This document shows positions 27,590-36,579 of a stretch of DNA of 64,000 nucleotides, one piece after another. The first letter of the stretch is position 1. The number at the start of each line of letters is the position of its first letter. This stretch comes from Leisingera sp. ANG-M1 (lineage in GTDB: Bacteria > Pseudomonadota > Alphaproteobacteria > Rhodobacterales > Rhodobacteraceae): the NCBI RefSeq assembly GCF_000813745.1, contig NZ_JWLC01000011.1:1-64000 (forward strand), read 5' to 3'. The translations under genes and the position numbers were made by a program. Under the pieces are notes generated by a model. The model worked only from the letters and a program-made list of their open reading frames with translations. It was not told the DNA's origin and searched no databases.

Positions 27590-28669
27590 TTAGAAGCCGG
27601 CCCAGATCCTGGCCATGTGGTCTTCAATGATCGCCTGGTAGCTGCCGCTTTCCTGGATCCCGCGCAGGCCGCCGTTGATCAGGGTCAGCATCTGCTGCGC
27701 CTGCGGGTGCGATTTGTGCACCACCACATGCATGCCCGCCACCGACAGTGGCTGCGGCAGGACGGTGATCTTGCTGTCCAGATCGTGTTCCTTGATCGCA
27801 GTGCGGCCGGTGAATTCATTCAGCGCCACCGCATCGGCTTCGCCTGCCAGCACTATGTCAAAGCATTCTTTGACCGTGCGCGGCCGTTTCAGAGTGATTT
27901 TGCCTTCCTTCAGCCAATTGCGGCCGTTTTCGTCCAGGTCATGGGTGAAATAGCCGGTCGGGCGGCACAGGGTCTTGCCTTCGATATCGCTGTCCTGGGC
28001 AAACTGGAACGGCTTGGAGCTGTCCGCGAACAGCAGGATCAGCATCTCGAACATCGGTTCGGAGAAGTGGAAGTTGGCACAGCGGAAATTGTCCGGCGCG
28101 GCCTGGCAATCCGGTTTGTACCAGGGGAAGCCGAGATCCAGCAGCGCGTTCGACAGCAGCGGCTCCAAATGCGCCGACCAGTCATTCACCCAATGAATCG
28201 AGTAGCCTTCCTTGGGGTCCGCCTCGGCCATCGCCGCGTCCACCACCTCGTTCAGCAGGCCGCCGTTGTGGGCTTCCTTCGAGGTGAACGGAGCAAAGTC
28301 ATCACCGGTCAGCAGGTTGATCCGTTTGCGCACCGCAGCATTGCCCGGCTGCACCTTCACCGGCACCGCCGCAACCGGGGCCGCGGCAGAGATCTCCTTG
28401 CCGCCCGGCAGCCCCAAGGGCAGGCCGTCAAGGCAGGCCAGCGACAGTTTCATGCCCACGCGGATTGCGTTCGGCTTGGGGCCAATCTGGTTGATATTGC
28501 GGTTGTGAATGGCGCTCCACTTGCCTGCATCTTTGTACAATTTGTCGGCAATCACCGACAGGCTGTCGCCGGACTGCACGGTGTAGAATCCACCGCAGGT
28601 TTCGGCAGCAGCGGATGTGGCTGCAAGGCCAAACAGGCTCATAGCAGCGGCAGCAATGGTCTTCTTCAT
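27590..28669 (-). CDS. LysM plus solute-binding periplasmic protein, paralogue 1
   Basis: The 359-residue protein has a signal peptide (about 1-22), LysM (about 27-75: VQSGDSLSVIADKLYKDAGKW), an Ala/Pro linker, and an SBP_bac_3-like domain (about 125-355) with DLGFPWYKPDC and NFHFSEPMFEM. The ATG at 28667-28669 has GGGGGGA upstream; the in-frame extension before it is not signal-like. Second gene of a three-gene minus-strand operon. Ligand unknown. Confidence 0.84.
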   Translation of the reverse strand: MKKTIAAAAMSLFGLAATSAAAETCGGFYTVQSGDSLSVIADKLYKDAGKWSAIHNRNINQIGPKPNAIRVGMKLSLACLDGLPLGLPGGKEISAAAPVAAVPVKVQPGNAAVRKRINLLTGDDFAPFTSKEAHNGGLLNEVVDAAMAEADPKEGYSIHWVNDWSAHLEPLLSNALLDLGFPWYKPDCQAAPDNFRCANFHFSEPMFEMLILLFADSSKPFQFAQDSDIEGKTLCRPTGYFTHDLDENGRNWLKEGKITLKRPRTVKECFDIVLAGEADAVALNEFTGRTAIKEHDLDSKITVLPQPLSVAGMHVVVHKSHPQAQQMLTLINGGLRGIQESGSYQAIIEDHMARIWAGF

Positions 28670-28822
28670 AGTCCCCCCGGAAGTCTTTTGCACCACAGCC
28701 TGTTCCGGCCTGCAGCGCCCGTTCGTCTTGTTGATTGATTTTGCCCGGCTCCGCATGCGGCAGCGCGTGGCTGAATGCGCCGGGTGCGGCTCCGGCGCTG
28801 CCGCCGGAGCAGGTTTCAAAGG

Positions 28823-29689
28823 TCAGTTGCCAACAAACAGCGCCAGCAGCGTCGCAGTGTCGACCCGGCCGTCCGCACCGATCAGACTGGCCGGCACAGT
28901 GATCTCCTGCCGCTCATAAGCACCGTTCACCAGCTGGTCGATGTAGGCCTCCGACTGGCCTTGGGCAGCAGCCGTCATCACCATTTTGAACAGCGCGGTG
29001 CTTTCAGCGGACACCGCAGGCGCGGCCTCAGCCGCGGCCCCGGGTTCTGCCTGCTTGCTGCGCAGCGCCGCCAGGGTGCCTGCGGTGATACGCGCCACCA
29101 GGGCGTCTTCACCGCTGGACCCTGCTGCTTCCAGCCCTGCCGCCGCCGCGGCACCGGCCGGCACGTCAGTGTCCGCGGCGGCCGGCTCAGCCGCAGCAGC
29201 AGGCTGCACGGCCAGCGCATTCTCTACCGTTGCATCAGCCGGCGCATCACCGCCGAACTGGAAATAGAGCAGCATCGCCGAAGCCACCGCCAGACCGGCC
29301 GCAGCCAGCCCCAGTTTCGGGAGCATGCCAGTGTTTTCCGCCTGCACAGGCGCAAAAGGCTGCGGCTCGGGGACCGGCTCCGGCTTCTGCACCGCAGTTT
29401 TGCCAGGTTTTGCAGCCGCGGCAGGCTTGACCGCCTTGGGCTTGGCCGTTTCCTTGACTGCAGGTTTGGCAGCAGCGGCCGCTGCTGCCGCAGATTTCAG
29501 ATCCGTCTTTGCCGCAGCAGCTCCGGATCTGGCCGGCGCAGGCTCCGGCCCGGATCCTTGCCCGCCACCGCTGGCGACCAGGCCGATTTTCATGTTCTTT
29601 GGTGCAGACACCCCATCAATCCGGACGGCCGCGCTGCGCGCCTTGCCCGGCGCATCCGCCGGTTGCGCGTCCGCTTTCAGCTTCAGCAT
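28823..29689 (-). CDS. Ala/Pro-rich single-pass membrane protein
   Basis: The 288-residue protein has a low-complexity Ala/Lys/Pro cytoplasmic part (about 20-110), one membrane helix (about 120-142, LPKLGLAAAGLAVASAMLLYF), an Ala-rich periplasmic linker, and a C-terminal conserved-looking domain (about 225-288: LFKMVMTAAAQGQSEAYIDQ). The family is not known to me. I start it at 29689 because GGGGGAG stands nine bases upstream; an ATG eight codons earlier lacks one. It leads the LysM/SBP genes and has a perfect TTAA-N7-TTAA box upstream. Confidence 0.72.
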   Translation of the reverse strand: MLKLKADAQPADAPGKARSAAVRIDGVSAPKNMKIGLVASGGGQGSGPEPAPARSGAAAAKTDLKSAAAAAAAAKPAVKETAKPKAVKPAAAAKPGKTAVQKPEPVPEPQPFAPVQAENTGMLPKLGLAAAGLAVASAMLLYFQFGGDAPADATVENALAVQPAAAAEPAAADTDVPAGAAAAAGLEAAGSSGEDALVARITAGTLAALRSKQAEPGAAAEAAPAVSAESTALFKMVMTAAAQGQSEAYIDQLVNGAYERQEITVPASLIGADGRVDTATLLALFVGN

Positions 29690-29751
29690 TGAAATCTGCT
29701 CCCCCTGCTCCATGCCATGCTTTGAAATGACGGCTGAAAATCTTCATGGAA

Positions 29752-29766
29752 TTAACAATTTTTTAA
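29752..29766. promoter_or_regulatory. CtrA-type box (TTAA-N7-TTAA) upstream of the LysM operon
   Basis: TTAACAATTTTTTAA followed by CC is a perfect TTAA-N7-TTAA site, 63-77 bp upstream of the start at 29689. It lies in an AT-rich stretch of the 237-bp gap between this operon and ileS. CtrA binding is inferred. Confidence 0.62.
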
Positions 29767-29873
29767 CCAATTGTGGAAAACCGGTCAACATCTAGAGGAA
29801 TCTAAAATGCCAGGACACAAGATCGCACCCGGAAAAAGTGCAGACAATTCGCAATAACTGCACAAAACGACAA

Positions 29874-29894
29874 CGCCCGGCAACAAGGCCGGGC
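29874..29894 (-). terminator. Terminator-like hairpin of ileS
   Basis: GCCCGGC-aacaa-GGCCGGGC lies about 35 bp after the ileS stop and is followed on the minus strand by an interrupted T tract (GTTGTCGTTTTG). Confidence 0.65.
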
Positions 29895-29926
29895 GCTGAA
29901 CACAATTCAAAGGAGAGTTTTGGAAG

Positions 29927-32869
29927 TTAGCCGAGCGCGCTGTCGCAGCGGCCGCAAACGCCCTCATGGTTGTGGCTGCCCACGTCCGGCAGGATCTTCC
30001 AGCAGCGCTGGCACTTGCCGCCGTCGGCTTTCTCGAACACCACCGAGACACCGTCCACCTCCGGCATGCGGAAGGCTTCGGCCGGGGCCGGATCGCCGGT
30101 CAGCATGATATCCGAGGTGATGCAGACGTCGGCAAAGTTCACCGTCTTCAGTGCCTCCAGCGCCTCTGCGTCGCGCACATGCACCACCGGCGCGGCTTCC
30201 AGCGACGCGCCGATCACCTTGTCGGTGCGCTGCACTTCCAGAGCGGCGGTCACCACCCGGCGGGCCTGGCGGATTTTCGACCACTTGGCGGCCAGAGGCT
30301 CGTTCAGCCAATCGGCTGGCGTGTTCGGGATGTCCTGCAGGTGCACGGAAGAGCCCTCGCCCGGGTATTTCTCCAGCCAGACCTCTTCCATGGTGAACAC
30401 CAGGATCGGCGCCAGCCAGGTGGTCAGGCGGTGGAACAGGATGTCCAGAACGGTGCGCGCGGCGCGTGCGTTCAGGGTGTCGCCGTCGCAGTAGAGCGCA
30501 TCTTTGCGGATGTCGAAGTAGAAAGCCGACAGGTCCACGGTGGCAAAGTTGAACACCGCCGAGAACACGCCCTGGAAGTCGAACGACTGGTAGCCAGTGC
30601 GGACCCTGTGATCCAGCTCGGCCAGACGGTGCAGCACCCACTGCTCCAGCTCCGGCATGTCCGCCGGCTCCACCCGCTGCTCTTCCTTGAAGTCGCCAAG
30701 CGAGCCCAGTAGGAAGCGCATGGTGTTGCGCAGACGGCGGTAGCTGTCGGCGGTGCCTTTCAGGATCTCCGGCCCGATCCGCTGGTCGGCGGTGTAGTCG
30801 GTTTGGGCCACCCACAGGCGCAGGATGTCGGCGCCGTACTGCTTGACGACTTCTTCCGGCACGATGGTGTTGCCGAGCGACTTGGACATCTTCATGCCCT
30901 TCTCGTCCAGCGTGAAGCCATGGGTCACCACGTTGCGGTACGGCGCGCGGCCCTTGGTGCCGCAGGCCTGCAGCAGCGAGGAGTGGAACCAGCCGCGGTG
31001 CTGGTCGGTGCCTTCCATATAGACATCGGCGATGCCGTCCTCGGTGCCGTCCTCGCGGTCGCGCAGCACAAAGGCATGGGTCGAACCGGAATCGAACCAC
31101 ACATCCAGCACGTCAAACACCTGGTCATAGGCCTCCGGGTCAACAATGCCGTCCAGCACCTTGGCCTTGAAGCCCTCGGTGTACCAGACGTCGGCGCCAT
31201 GCTCTTCGAACTCGGCCACGACGCGCTTGTTCACGTCCTCATTGCGCAGCAGGAAGTCCGCATCGGTCGGCAACGCGCCTTTCTTGGTGAAGCAGGTGAG
31301 CGGCACACCCCAGGCGCGCTGGCGGCTCAGCACCCAGTCGGGGCGGCTTTCGATCATCGAGAACAGACGGTTGCGCCCCGTTTGCGGCCACCATTTCACC
31401 AGCTCGTCAATCGACTTCAGCGCGCGCTCGCGGATGGTATCGCCCATCTCGCCCATGCCGTCGTCCATCTTGCGGTCGACAGAGGCAAACCACTGCGGCG
31501 TGTTGCGATAGATGATCGGCGCCTTGGAGCGCCAGGAATGCGGGTAGCTGTGCTTGATCTTGCCGCGCGCCAGCAGGCCGCCAACCTCAACCAGCTTGTC
31601 GATGACTGCCTTGTTGGCATCGCCCTCGCCGCCCTTGCGCGACAGAATAAACTTGCCGCCGAAGAACGGCAGATCCGCGCGGAAGGAGCCGTCATCCATC
31701 ACGTTGTAGGTGATGACCTGCTCCAGCATGCCGAGATCGCGGTAAAGCTCGAATTCCTCCATACCGTGGGACGGCGCGCAGTGGACAAAGCCGGTGCCTT
31801 CGGTGTCGGTCACGAAGTCCGCCGCGCGGAAGTCGCGGATATCATCCCATTCGCCATTGCCGCCTTCGGCGCCTGCCAGCGGGTGGGTCAGGCCGATGCC
31901 AGCCAGATCAGAGGCCGGAACGTCAGCCACGCGGGTGTATTGATCCTCGCCCAAGCGCGCGCGCTTGAACACATCCGCCGCCAGGTTGTCGGCCAGAATG
32001 TATTTCTCGCCCACTGCAGCCCAGCATTCATCCGGGGTGCCGGTGACTTCGTAGAGGCCATAGGCAATCTCTTCGCCGTACACCACGGCCTTGTTCGACG
32101 GCATGGTCCAGGGGGTGGTGGTCCAGATCACCACATTGGCGCCTGCCAGCTTGTGGTTCGCAGGCTCAGCCACCTTGAACTTCACCCAAATGGTGAAGCT
32201 TTCCTTGTCGTGATACTCAACCTCGGCCTCGGCCAGAGCGGTTTTCTCGACCGGCGACCACATCACAGGCTTGGAGCCCTGATAGAGCGTGCCGTTCATC
32301 AGGAAGGTCATGAACTCATCCGCAATGACCGCCTCGGCGTGGTAGTTCATGGTCAGATAGGGATCATCCCAGTTGCCGGTAATGCCCAGACGCTTGAACT
32401 CCTCGCGCTGGATATCGACCCAGTTGTCGGCAAAGGCGCGGCATTCCTGGCGGAACTCCACAACCGGCACCGCATCCTTGTTCTTGCCCTTCTTGCGGTA
32501 CTGCTCCTCGATCTTCCACTCGATCGGCAGGCCGTGGCAGTCCCAGCCCGGCACGTAACGGCTGTCAAAGCCCATCATCTGATGCGAGCGGACGATCATG
32601 TCCTTGATGGTCTTGTTCAGCGCGTGGCCGATGTGCAGGTGGCCGTTGGCATAGGGAGGACCGTCATGCAGGGTGAAGGGCTTGCGCTCCGCGTCCCCGC
32701 CCTTGGCCGCGGCCGCCTTCTCGCGCAGTTTGTCATAGACGCCGATCTGCGCCCAGCGCTCCAGCCAGCCGGGCTCGCGCTTGGGCAGGCCCGCCCGCAT
32801 CGGGAAAGCGGTTTTGGGCAGATTGAGAGTATCTTTATAGTCAGGCGTCTGGGGCGTGTCGGCGCACAT
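29927..32869 (-). CDS. ileS: Isoleucyl-tRNA synthetase
   Basis: IleRS charges tRNA-Ile with isoleucine. The 980-residue protein has the HIGH-type motif near residue 62 (GPPYANGHLHIGHALNKT), the CP1 editing domain, the KMSKS motif (KMSKSLGN near 613), the anticodon-binding domain and a C-terminal zinc finger (CQRCWKILPD, then CGRC), placing it in the bacterial type with Zn. The ATG at 32867-32869 has AAGGACG upstream. No T-box leader is seen, as expected in this phylum. Confidence 0.98.
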   Translation of the reverse strand: MCADTPQTPDYKDTLNLPKTAFPMRAGLPKREPGWLERWAQIGVYDKLREKAAAAKGGDAERKPFTLHDGPPYANGHLHIGHALNKTIKDMIVRSHQMMGFDSRYVPGWDCHGLPIEWKIEEQYRKKGKNKDAVPVVEFRQECRAFADNWVDIQREEFKRLGITGNWDDPYLTMNYHAEAVIADEFMTFLMNGTLYQGSKPVMWSPVEKTALAEAEVEYHDKESFTIWVKFKVAEPANHKLAGANVVIWTTTPWTMPSNKAVVYGEEIAYGLYEVTGTPDECWAAVGEKYILADNLAADVFKRARLGEDQYTRVADVPASDLAGIGLTHPLAGAEGGNGEWDDIRDFRAADFVTDTEGTGFVHCAPSHGMEEFELYRDLGMLEQVITYNVMDDGSFRADLPFFGGKFILSRKGGEGDANKAVIDKLVEVGGLLARGKIKHSYPHSWRSKAPIIYRNTPQWFASVDRKMDDGMGEMGDTIRERALKSIDELVKWWPQTGRNRLFSMIESRPDWVLSRQRAWGVPLTCFTKKGALPTDADFLLRNEDVNKRVVAEFEEHGADVWYTEGFKAKVLDGIVDPEAYDQVFDVLDVWFDSGSTHAFVLRDREDGTEDGIADVYMEGTDQHRGWFHSSLLQACGTKGRAPYRNVVTHGFTLDEKGMKMSKSLGNTIVPEEVVKQYGADILRLWVAQTDYTADQRIGPEILKGTADSYRRLRNTMRFLLGSLGDFKEEQRVEPADMPELEQWVLHRLAELDHRVRTGYQSFDFQGVFSAVFNFATVDLSAFYFDIRKDALYCDGDTLNARAARTVLDILFHRLTTWLAPILVFTMEEVWLEKYPGEGSSVHLQDIPNTPADWLNEPLAAKWSKIRQARRVVTAALEVQRTDKVIGASLEAAPVVHVRDAEALEALKTVNFADVCITSDIMLTGDPAPAEAFRMPEVDGVSVVFEKADGGKCQRCWKILPDVGSHNHEGVCGRCDSALG

Positions 32870-33103
32870 GTGCTGCGTCCTTCGGATGATCAAGGTCGGA
32901 AATGGGGATATTCGGTTCGGCGCGATGGCTCAAGCGCCTTTGCCCGGCGGCTCAACAGTTTAGAGCGCCGGGGATATAATTCGAATAATGATGGCCGCGA
33001 AATGGGACATGGGGGCGTTATAGGCCGGAGCGGCAGAAGGGTAAAGCGGCAGATGCATCGCATTTTGATGTGATGAGTTGCAGGCGGAACCGCCCATCCT
33101 GCG

Positions 33104-33592
33104 TCAGCGTATCAGCCACACCCCAAGATCGGGCCGTGCCAGCATCAGCCAGACAATCGCCAACACCGCCGCAAAGGCCGGAAAGCCGCAGGCAAACCAG
33201 ACGGTGAACAGACGGTGATAGCGCGCGGGCAGTGCCTCGCCCGCCTCGGCCGCAGCCCGTGCCAGATCCCGCAGCCGAAGCTGGATCCAGACCACCGGCA
33301 GCCAGAAGGCGCCGGTCAGCACATAAAGGATCAGCGACAGCGCCAGCCAGCCTTCACTGAAAGGCCAGCCGAGCCGCCAAGCCAGCAGCCCGCCAGTGAT
33401 AGGCTGCACAACCACCGCAGTGGTGGTGAACAAGAGATCCGCCAGCACCACAACGCCCGCTGTATGGGCAATTAGACGAGCATCGCGGGTGCGGTGGGCC
33501 ATCATCATGAAGAAAGCAATACCTGCACCTGTGCCCAACAGCACGCAGGCACCGATCACATGCAGCCAGCGCAGGATCAGGTCCGGATCCAT
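33104..33592 (-). CDS. DUF2269 family integral membrane protein
   Basis: The 162-residue protein has about four membrane helices and begins MDPDLILRWLHVIGACVLLGTGAG, matching DUF2269. It follows the SDR-DoxX gene with a single base between stop and start, so the two are almost surely co-translated. Function unknown. Confidence 0.82.
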   Translation of the reverse strand: MDPDLILRWLHVIGACVLLGTGAGIAFFMMMAHRTRDARLIAHTAGVVVLADLLFTTTAVVVQPITGGLLAWRLGWPFSEGWLALSLILYVLTGAFWLPVVWIQLRLRDLARAAAEAGEALPARYHRLFTVWFACGFPAFAAVLAIVWLMLARPDLGVWLIR

Positions 33593-33593
33593 C

Positions 33594-34901
33594 TCAGCGC
33601 TCCTCCAGCAATTGAAGTGTGATCAGCGCCAGAAGGATCCCCGGAATAACTTTGACTAGCGGCCCCAGCGGATCCGCCCACATCTCTGGTGTGATGACGC
33701 TCGCGAACAGCAGATAAATCAGCGAGACGGCCACCATCCCCAGGCAGGCCCGTGCCGCCCAAAGCCGCCACAGAACCGCCAGGCCCAGGGCAATGTCGAC
33801 GAAAGACCAGAACACCACGCTGGCCCCTGCCAGAAAACTTCCCCAGCCTTTAGACCGCAGCACGTCAGCTGCCGCCTCCAACTGCCACAGGCCGATCAAG
33901 CCGGATGCCAGCCAGAACAGGCTCAGAACGGCCACCGCGACAGGCATCAACAGGGCCATCCGCGCGTCCAACCTCTGTTCCCGCCCGGAAGGCAGCGACG
34001 CATAGATCGCCTTAAGGGGGGGCATACCCCGGCCCATGGCCGCGCGAAACGGGGCTGGATCGCCGCGCACGCCAGCGCGGATCTCGGCAATTGCAGTTGT
34101 ACGCATCGGAGAGCGCCAGCCCAACCGCGCCAGCGCGTCTGCGCAAGCAGCGACCGGCGGCAGCAGCTTCGCCGGAAACCGCACCGCCATCCGGGCAGGC
34201 GCAAAGCCCAGCCATCTGCGTGTAGCTGCCAGAACCTTCTCCAGCGTTTGCGGTTGGTCCTCCACCAGATCATAGATTCCCGGCGGCAATTCCTGCCGGA
34301 CCGCAACCGCCACCGCACTGGCGACATCACCCATGCCAACGCATTGCACCGGCGCATCCGCCAGCGCGACCGGCTGGACCAGCGGCACCGCCGCCAGCAT
34401 CCGCAAGAGCCGGGTGCCGCCAAAGGCACCCTGCCCGATTACCAGCCCGGGCCGCAGCACATGCACTTGCGCGCCCGAGGCAAGCAGTGCCGCATCTCCG
34501 CGTGCCTTGCTGCGCATGAATTCCGTCTTGGCTTCTGGCCCCGCACCAGCCGCCGAGACCTGAATCACCCGGACACCAGCTGCAGCGCAGGCTTCGCCCA
34601 GTGCGGCAATGGCCGTGTGATGCACCGCCTCCAGTTCCCCCGGCGCCATGTCCTGCAGCACGCCTGCGCAATTGACAACAGCCTCCACGCCGCGCAGCAG
34701 CGGCGCCCAGTCTTCCGGTGCCAGCAGCTGCAGCAGATCGCCTTTCACAAACGGCACACCGGACAGCACCCGTGATGCGTGCTGCGGATTCCGGCCTAGA
34801 CCGGCAACCTCGAACCCTTCTCCGAGCAGGTTGCGGAGCACTTCGGCGCCGATGAACCCGTAAGCGCCCAGCACCAGAACCCGCCCGTCTTTCCCCGCCA
34901 T
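33594..34901 (-). CDS. NAD(P)-binding SDR / DoxX-like membrane fusion protein
   Basis: Residues 1-290 form an atypical short-chain dehydrogenase with the nucleotide-binding motif VLGAYGFIGAEVLRNL near residue 10 and a sugar-epimerase-like layout. Residues 305-435 hold four membrane helices resembling DoxX. The fusion and its pairing with a DUF2269 gene recur in proteobacteria as I recall. The substrate is unknown; a membrane-linked redox role is inference. Confidence 0.82.
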   Translation of the reverse strand: MAGKDGRVLVLGAYGFIGAEVLRNLLGEGFEVAGLGRNPQHASRVLSGVPFVKGDLLQLLAPEDWAPLLRGVEAVVNCAGVLQDMAPGELEAVHHTAIAALGEACAAAGVRVIQVSAAGAGPEAKTEFMRSKARGDAALLASGAQVHVLRPGLVIGQGAFGGTRLLRMLAAVPLVQPVALADAPVQCVGMGDVASAVAVAVRQELPPGIYDLVEDQPQTLEKVLAATRRWLGFAPARMAVRFPAKLLPPVAACADALARLGWRSPMRTTAIAEIRAGVRGDPAPFRAAMGRGMPPLKAIYASLPSGREQRLDARMALLMPVAVAVLSLFWLASGLIGLWQLEAAADVLRSKGWGSFLAGASVVFWSFVDIALGLAVLWRLWAARACLGMVAVSLIYLLFASVITPEMWADPLGPLVKVIPGILLALITLQLLEER

Positions 34902-34969
34902 AAATCAATACCTTTTGACAAATTCAAAACCCACCATAACGGGAAAGCCCGCGGGAACCAGAGGCCGCG

Positions 34970-35020
34970 GCTGTACCGGTTCTGCGGCAGATGAACCCGA
35001 CCACTTCCTTCCGGTACAGC
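34970..35020. promoter_or_regulatory. 10-bp inverted repeat upstream of the truncated haemoglobin
   Basis: GCTGTACCGG (34970-34979) and its exact complement CCGGTACAGC (35011-35020) are 41 bp apart start to start, ending 42 bp before the ATG. It may be a regulator site or a long-range hairpin in the leader. No match to FNR-type half-sites. Confidence 0.4.
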
Positions 35021-35062
35021 TTCCGCCTATCTAATCCCTGGAAAGAGCGACCGGAGCAGCCA

Positions 35063-35485
35063 ATGAGTGGAACAGAAACCGCAAACCCGCTGGCGCGGTT
35101 TGAGATCACCCCAGAGGACATCTCGCGTGTGGTTGCCGTGTTTTACATGCAGGTACGCGCCGATGACGTGCTGGGGCCGGTTTTTGCTGCCCATGTCACG
35201 GACTGGCCCGAGCATGAGGAAAAGATCGCCGGCTTCTGGCGCAATGCGATCCTGCGGGAGAGGAGCTACAACGGCAATCCGATGCGGGTGCATGTGAGCC
35301 GGCCGGATGTGAAAGCGGAGCATTTCCCGCTGTGGCTGGGGCTGTTCCACGAGGTTTTGCGCGCCGAGCTGCCAGAAAAGACCGCGCTGCAATGGGGCGC
35401 GCTGGCCGACCGCATCGGTGAGGGGTTTCGCACAGGTGTCGTCGCGATGCGCCAGCCCAAGGACCAGCCGCCGAAGCTGTTCTGA
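35063..35485 (+). CDS. Group III truncated haemoglobin
   Basis: The 140-residue protein has the group III truncated globin pattern: ITPEDISRVVAVFYMQVRADDVLGPVF near the N-terminus and the proximal His in VKAEHFPLWLGLF near residue 78. These haem proteins bind O2 or NO; cellular roles vary. The ATG at 35063 has GGAG eight bases upstream; the frame extends upstream without support. It is divergent from the SDR-DoxX gene. Confidence 0.9.
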   Translation: MSGTETANPLARFEITPEDISRVVAVFYMQVRADDVLGPVFAAHVTDWPEHEEKIAGFWRNAILRERSYNGNPMRVHVSRPDVKAEHFPLWLGLFHEVLRAELPEKTALQWGALADRIGEGFRTGVVAMRQPKDQPPKLF

Positions 35486-35499
35486 GATCTGCACCGGGG

Positions 35500-35579
35500 C
35501 GCTCCCGCGCCTGGCGGCTGTCCGGCAGTGCCGGCCCACCGCAGCAGCCTTGGGCAGGGCTCATGCTGCGCATGAGCCT
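35500..35579 (+). repeat. Intergenic hairpin repeat, unit C
   Basis: The unit starts GCGCTCCCGCGCC. It has hairpin 1 (CCGGC-agt-GCCGG), spacer CAGCAGCCTTGGGC and hairpin 2 (GGCTCATGC-tgc-GCATGAGCC). It fills the gap between the convergent haemoglobin and TIGR01620 genes. No inverted partner is present. Confidence 0.65.
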
Positions 35580-35589
35580 GGCGCGCGCT

Positions 35590-36579
35590 TCAGGGCTCTT
35601 TCGAAAACAGCCCGGTGAGTGCCCGCTGCACCACCTTGCGGGTGCTGGGTTTGCGCCCTTCCCAGAACGGCATCGGGCGGCAGACCTCCATGGCGGCAAT
35701 CCCCACCCGCGCCGACAGGGCGCCGTTGACCAGCCCTTCGCCGAAACGGCGCGACAGTTTGGATAGCACCGAACCGCCTAGTACCGGCTCCAGCAGGTCA
35801 TCGCCTGCGGCCACGGCGCCGGTGGCGGCCAGATGCGCCAGCACCGCGCGGGTGAGCCGCCAGGAGCTGAAGAAACCGGGGCGGCCGCCATAGATGCCTG
35901 CCACCCGGCGGATCATGCGCAGGCTGGAGAGCAGCGCCGTCAGCACATCCGCCAGCGCCATTGGCACCAGCGCTGTCACCGTGGCCACCTGGCGGGCAGC
36001 GGCCTCCACCTCGCGCAAGGCCAGGGTGTCAAGCGGCACCAGCAGCTCATCCTCTGCCAGCCGCAGCAGAGCGTCGCCATCCATCACTTCAGATTTCAGT
36101 TCCGCCAGCCGGGCCTGGTTCCAGGTGAGATCCTCGCGGCCGGCGTAGTAGCTCTCCAGCCGGGCGGTGAAGCGGCGGGCCGCCGGCAGATCCCTGCACT
36201 CGCCGGCTGCATGGCGCAGCGCATCAACCCGGCGCAGCCGTGCCAGCGCTGCCAGTTCGCGCACGGCCATCAGCAGCGCCATTAGCGCCAAAGCCGCAAG
36301 ACCTGCACTCACCGTCCAGCCCAGAACCGGAAACCGGGCGATCAGCCCTGTTGCAAAATCCCAGGCCGCCACGGACGCCATGGCGCCGGCAACAGCCGCC
36401 AGCAGCGCCCAGAACCAGCGGGTCAGCCGCGACGGCCTGCGGGTGGCCAGCCGGGCTGCCTGCTCCATCGCAGGGGGGCGTTCTGACAAGGAGGACGCCT
36501 CAGGCACCGGTGGCGCCTCGGCCACCGGCGGCGGCGGCGCCTCCTCTTCCAGGTCAAACAGGACAGGCTTCTTGCTCAC
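35590..36579 (-). CDS. TIGR01620 / YcjF family membrane protein (DUF697)
   Basis: The 329-residue protein has a short acidic/Pro-rich N-terminus, two adjacent membrane helices (about 60-82 and 92-115) and a C-terminal soluble domain. It matches the YcjF family, usually encoded beside YcjX as here. The start is GTG at 36577-36579 with GGAGG seven bases upstream and overlaps the preceding stop as GTGA. Confidence 0.87.
   Translation of the reverse strand: MSKKPVLFDLEEEAPPPPVAEAPPVPEASSLSERPPAMEQAARLATRRPSRLTRWFWALLAAVAGAMASVAAWDFATGLIARFPVLGWTVSAGLAALALMALLMAVRELAALARLRRVDALRHAAGECRDLPAARRFTARLESYYAGREDLTWNQARLAELKSEVMDGDALLRLAEDELLVPLDTLALREVEAAARQVATVTALVPMALADVLTALLSSLRMIRRVAGIYGGRPGFFSSWRLTRAVLAHLAATGAVAAGDDLLEPVLGGSVLSKLSRRFGEGLVNGALSARVGIAAMEVCRPMPFWEGRKPSTRKVVQRALTGLFSKEP

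Noticed and set aside
32870-33103. T-box or other riboswitch in the ileS leader
   Set aside because: No T-box bulge or specifier stem is visible, and these leaders belong mainly to Firmicutes. The gap shows only an AT-rich stretch near 32990 that may hold the promoter.
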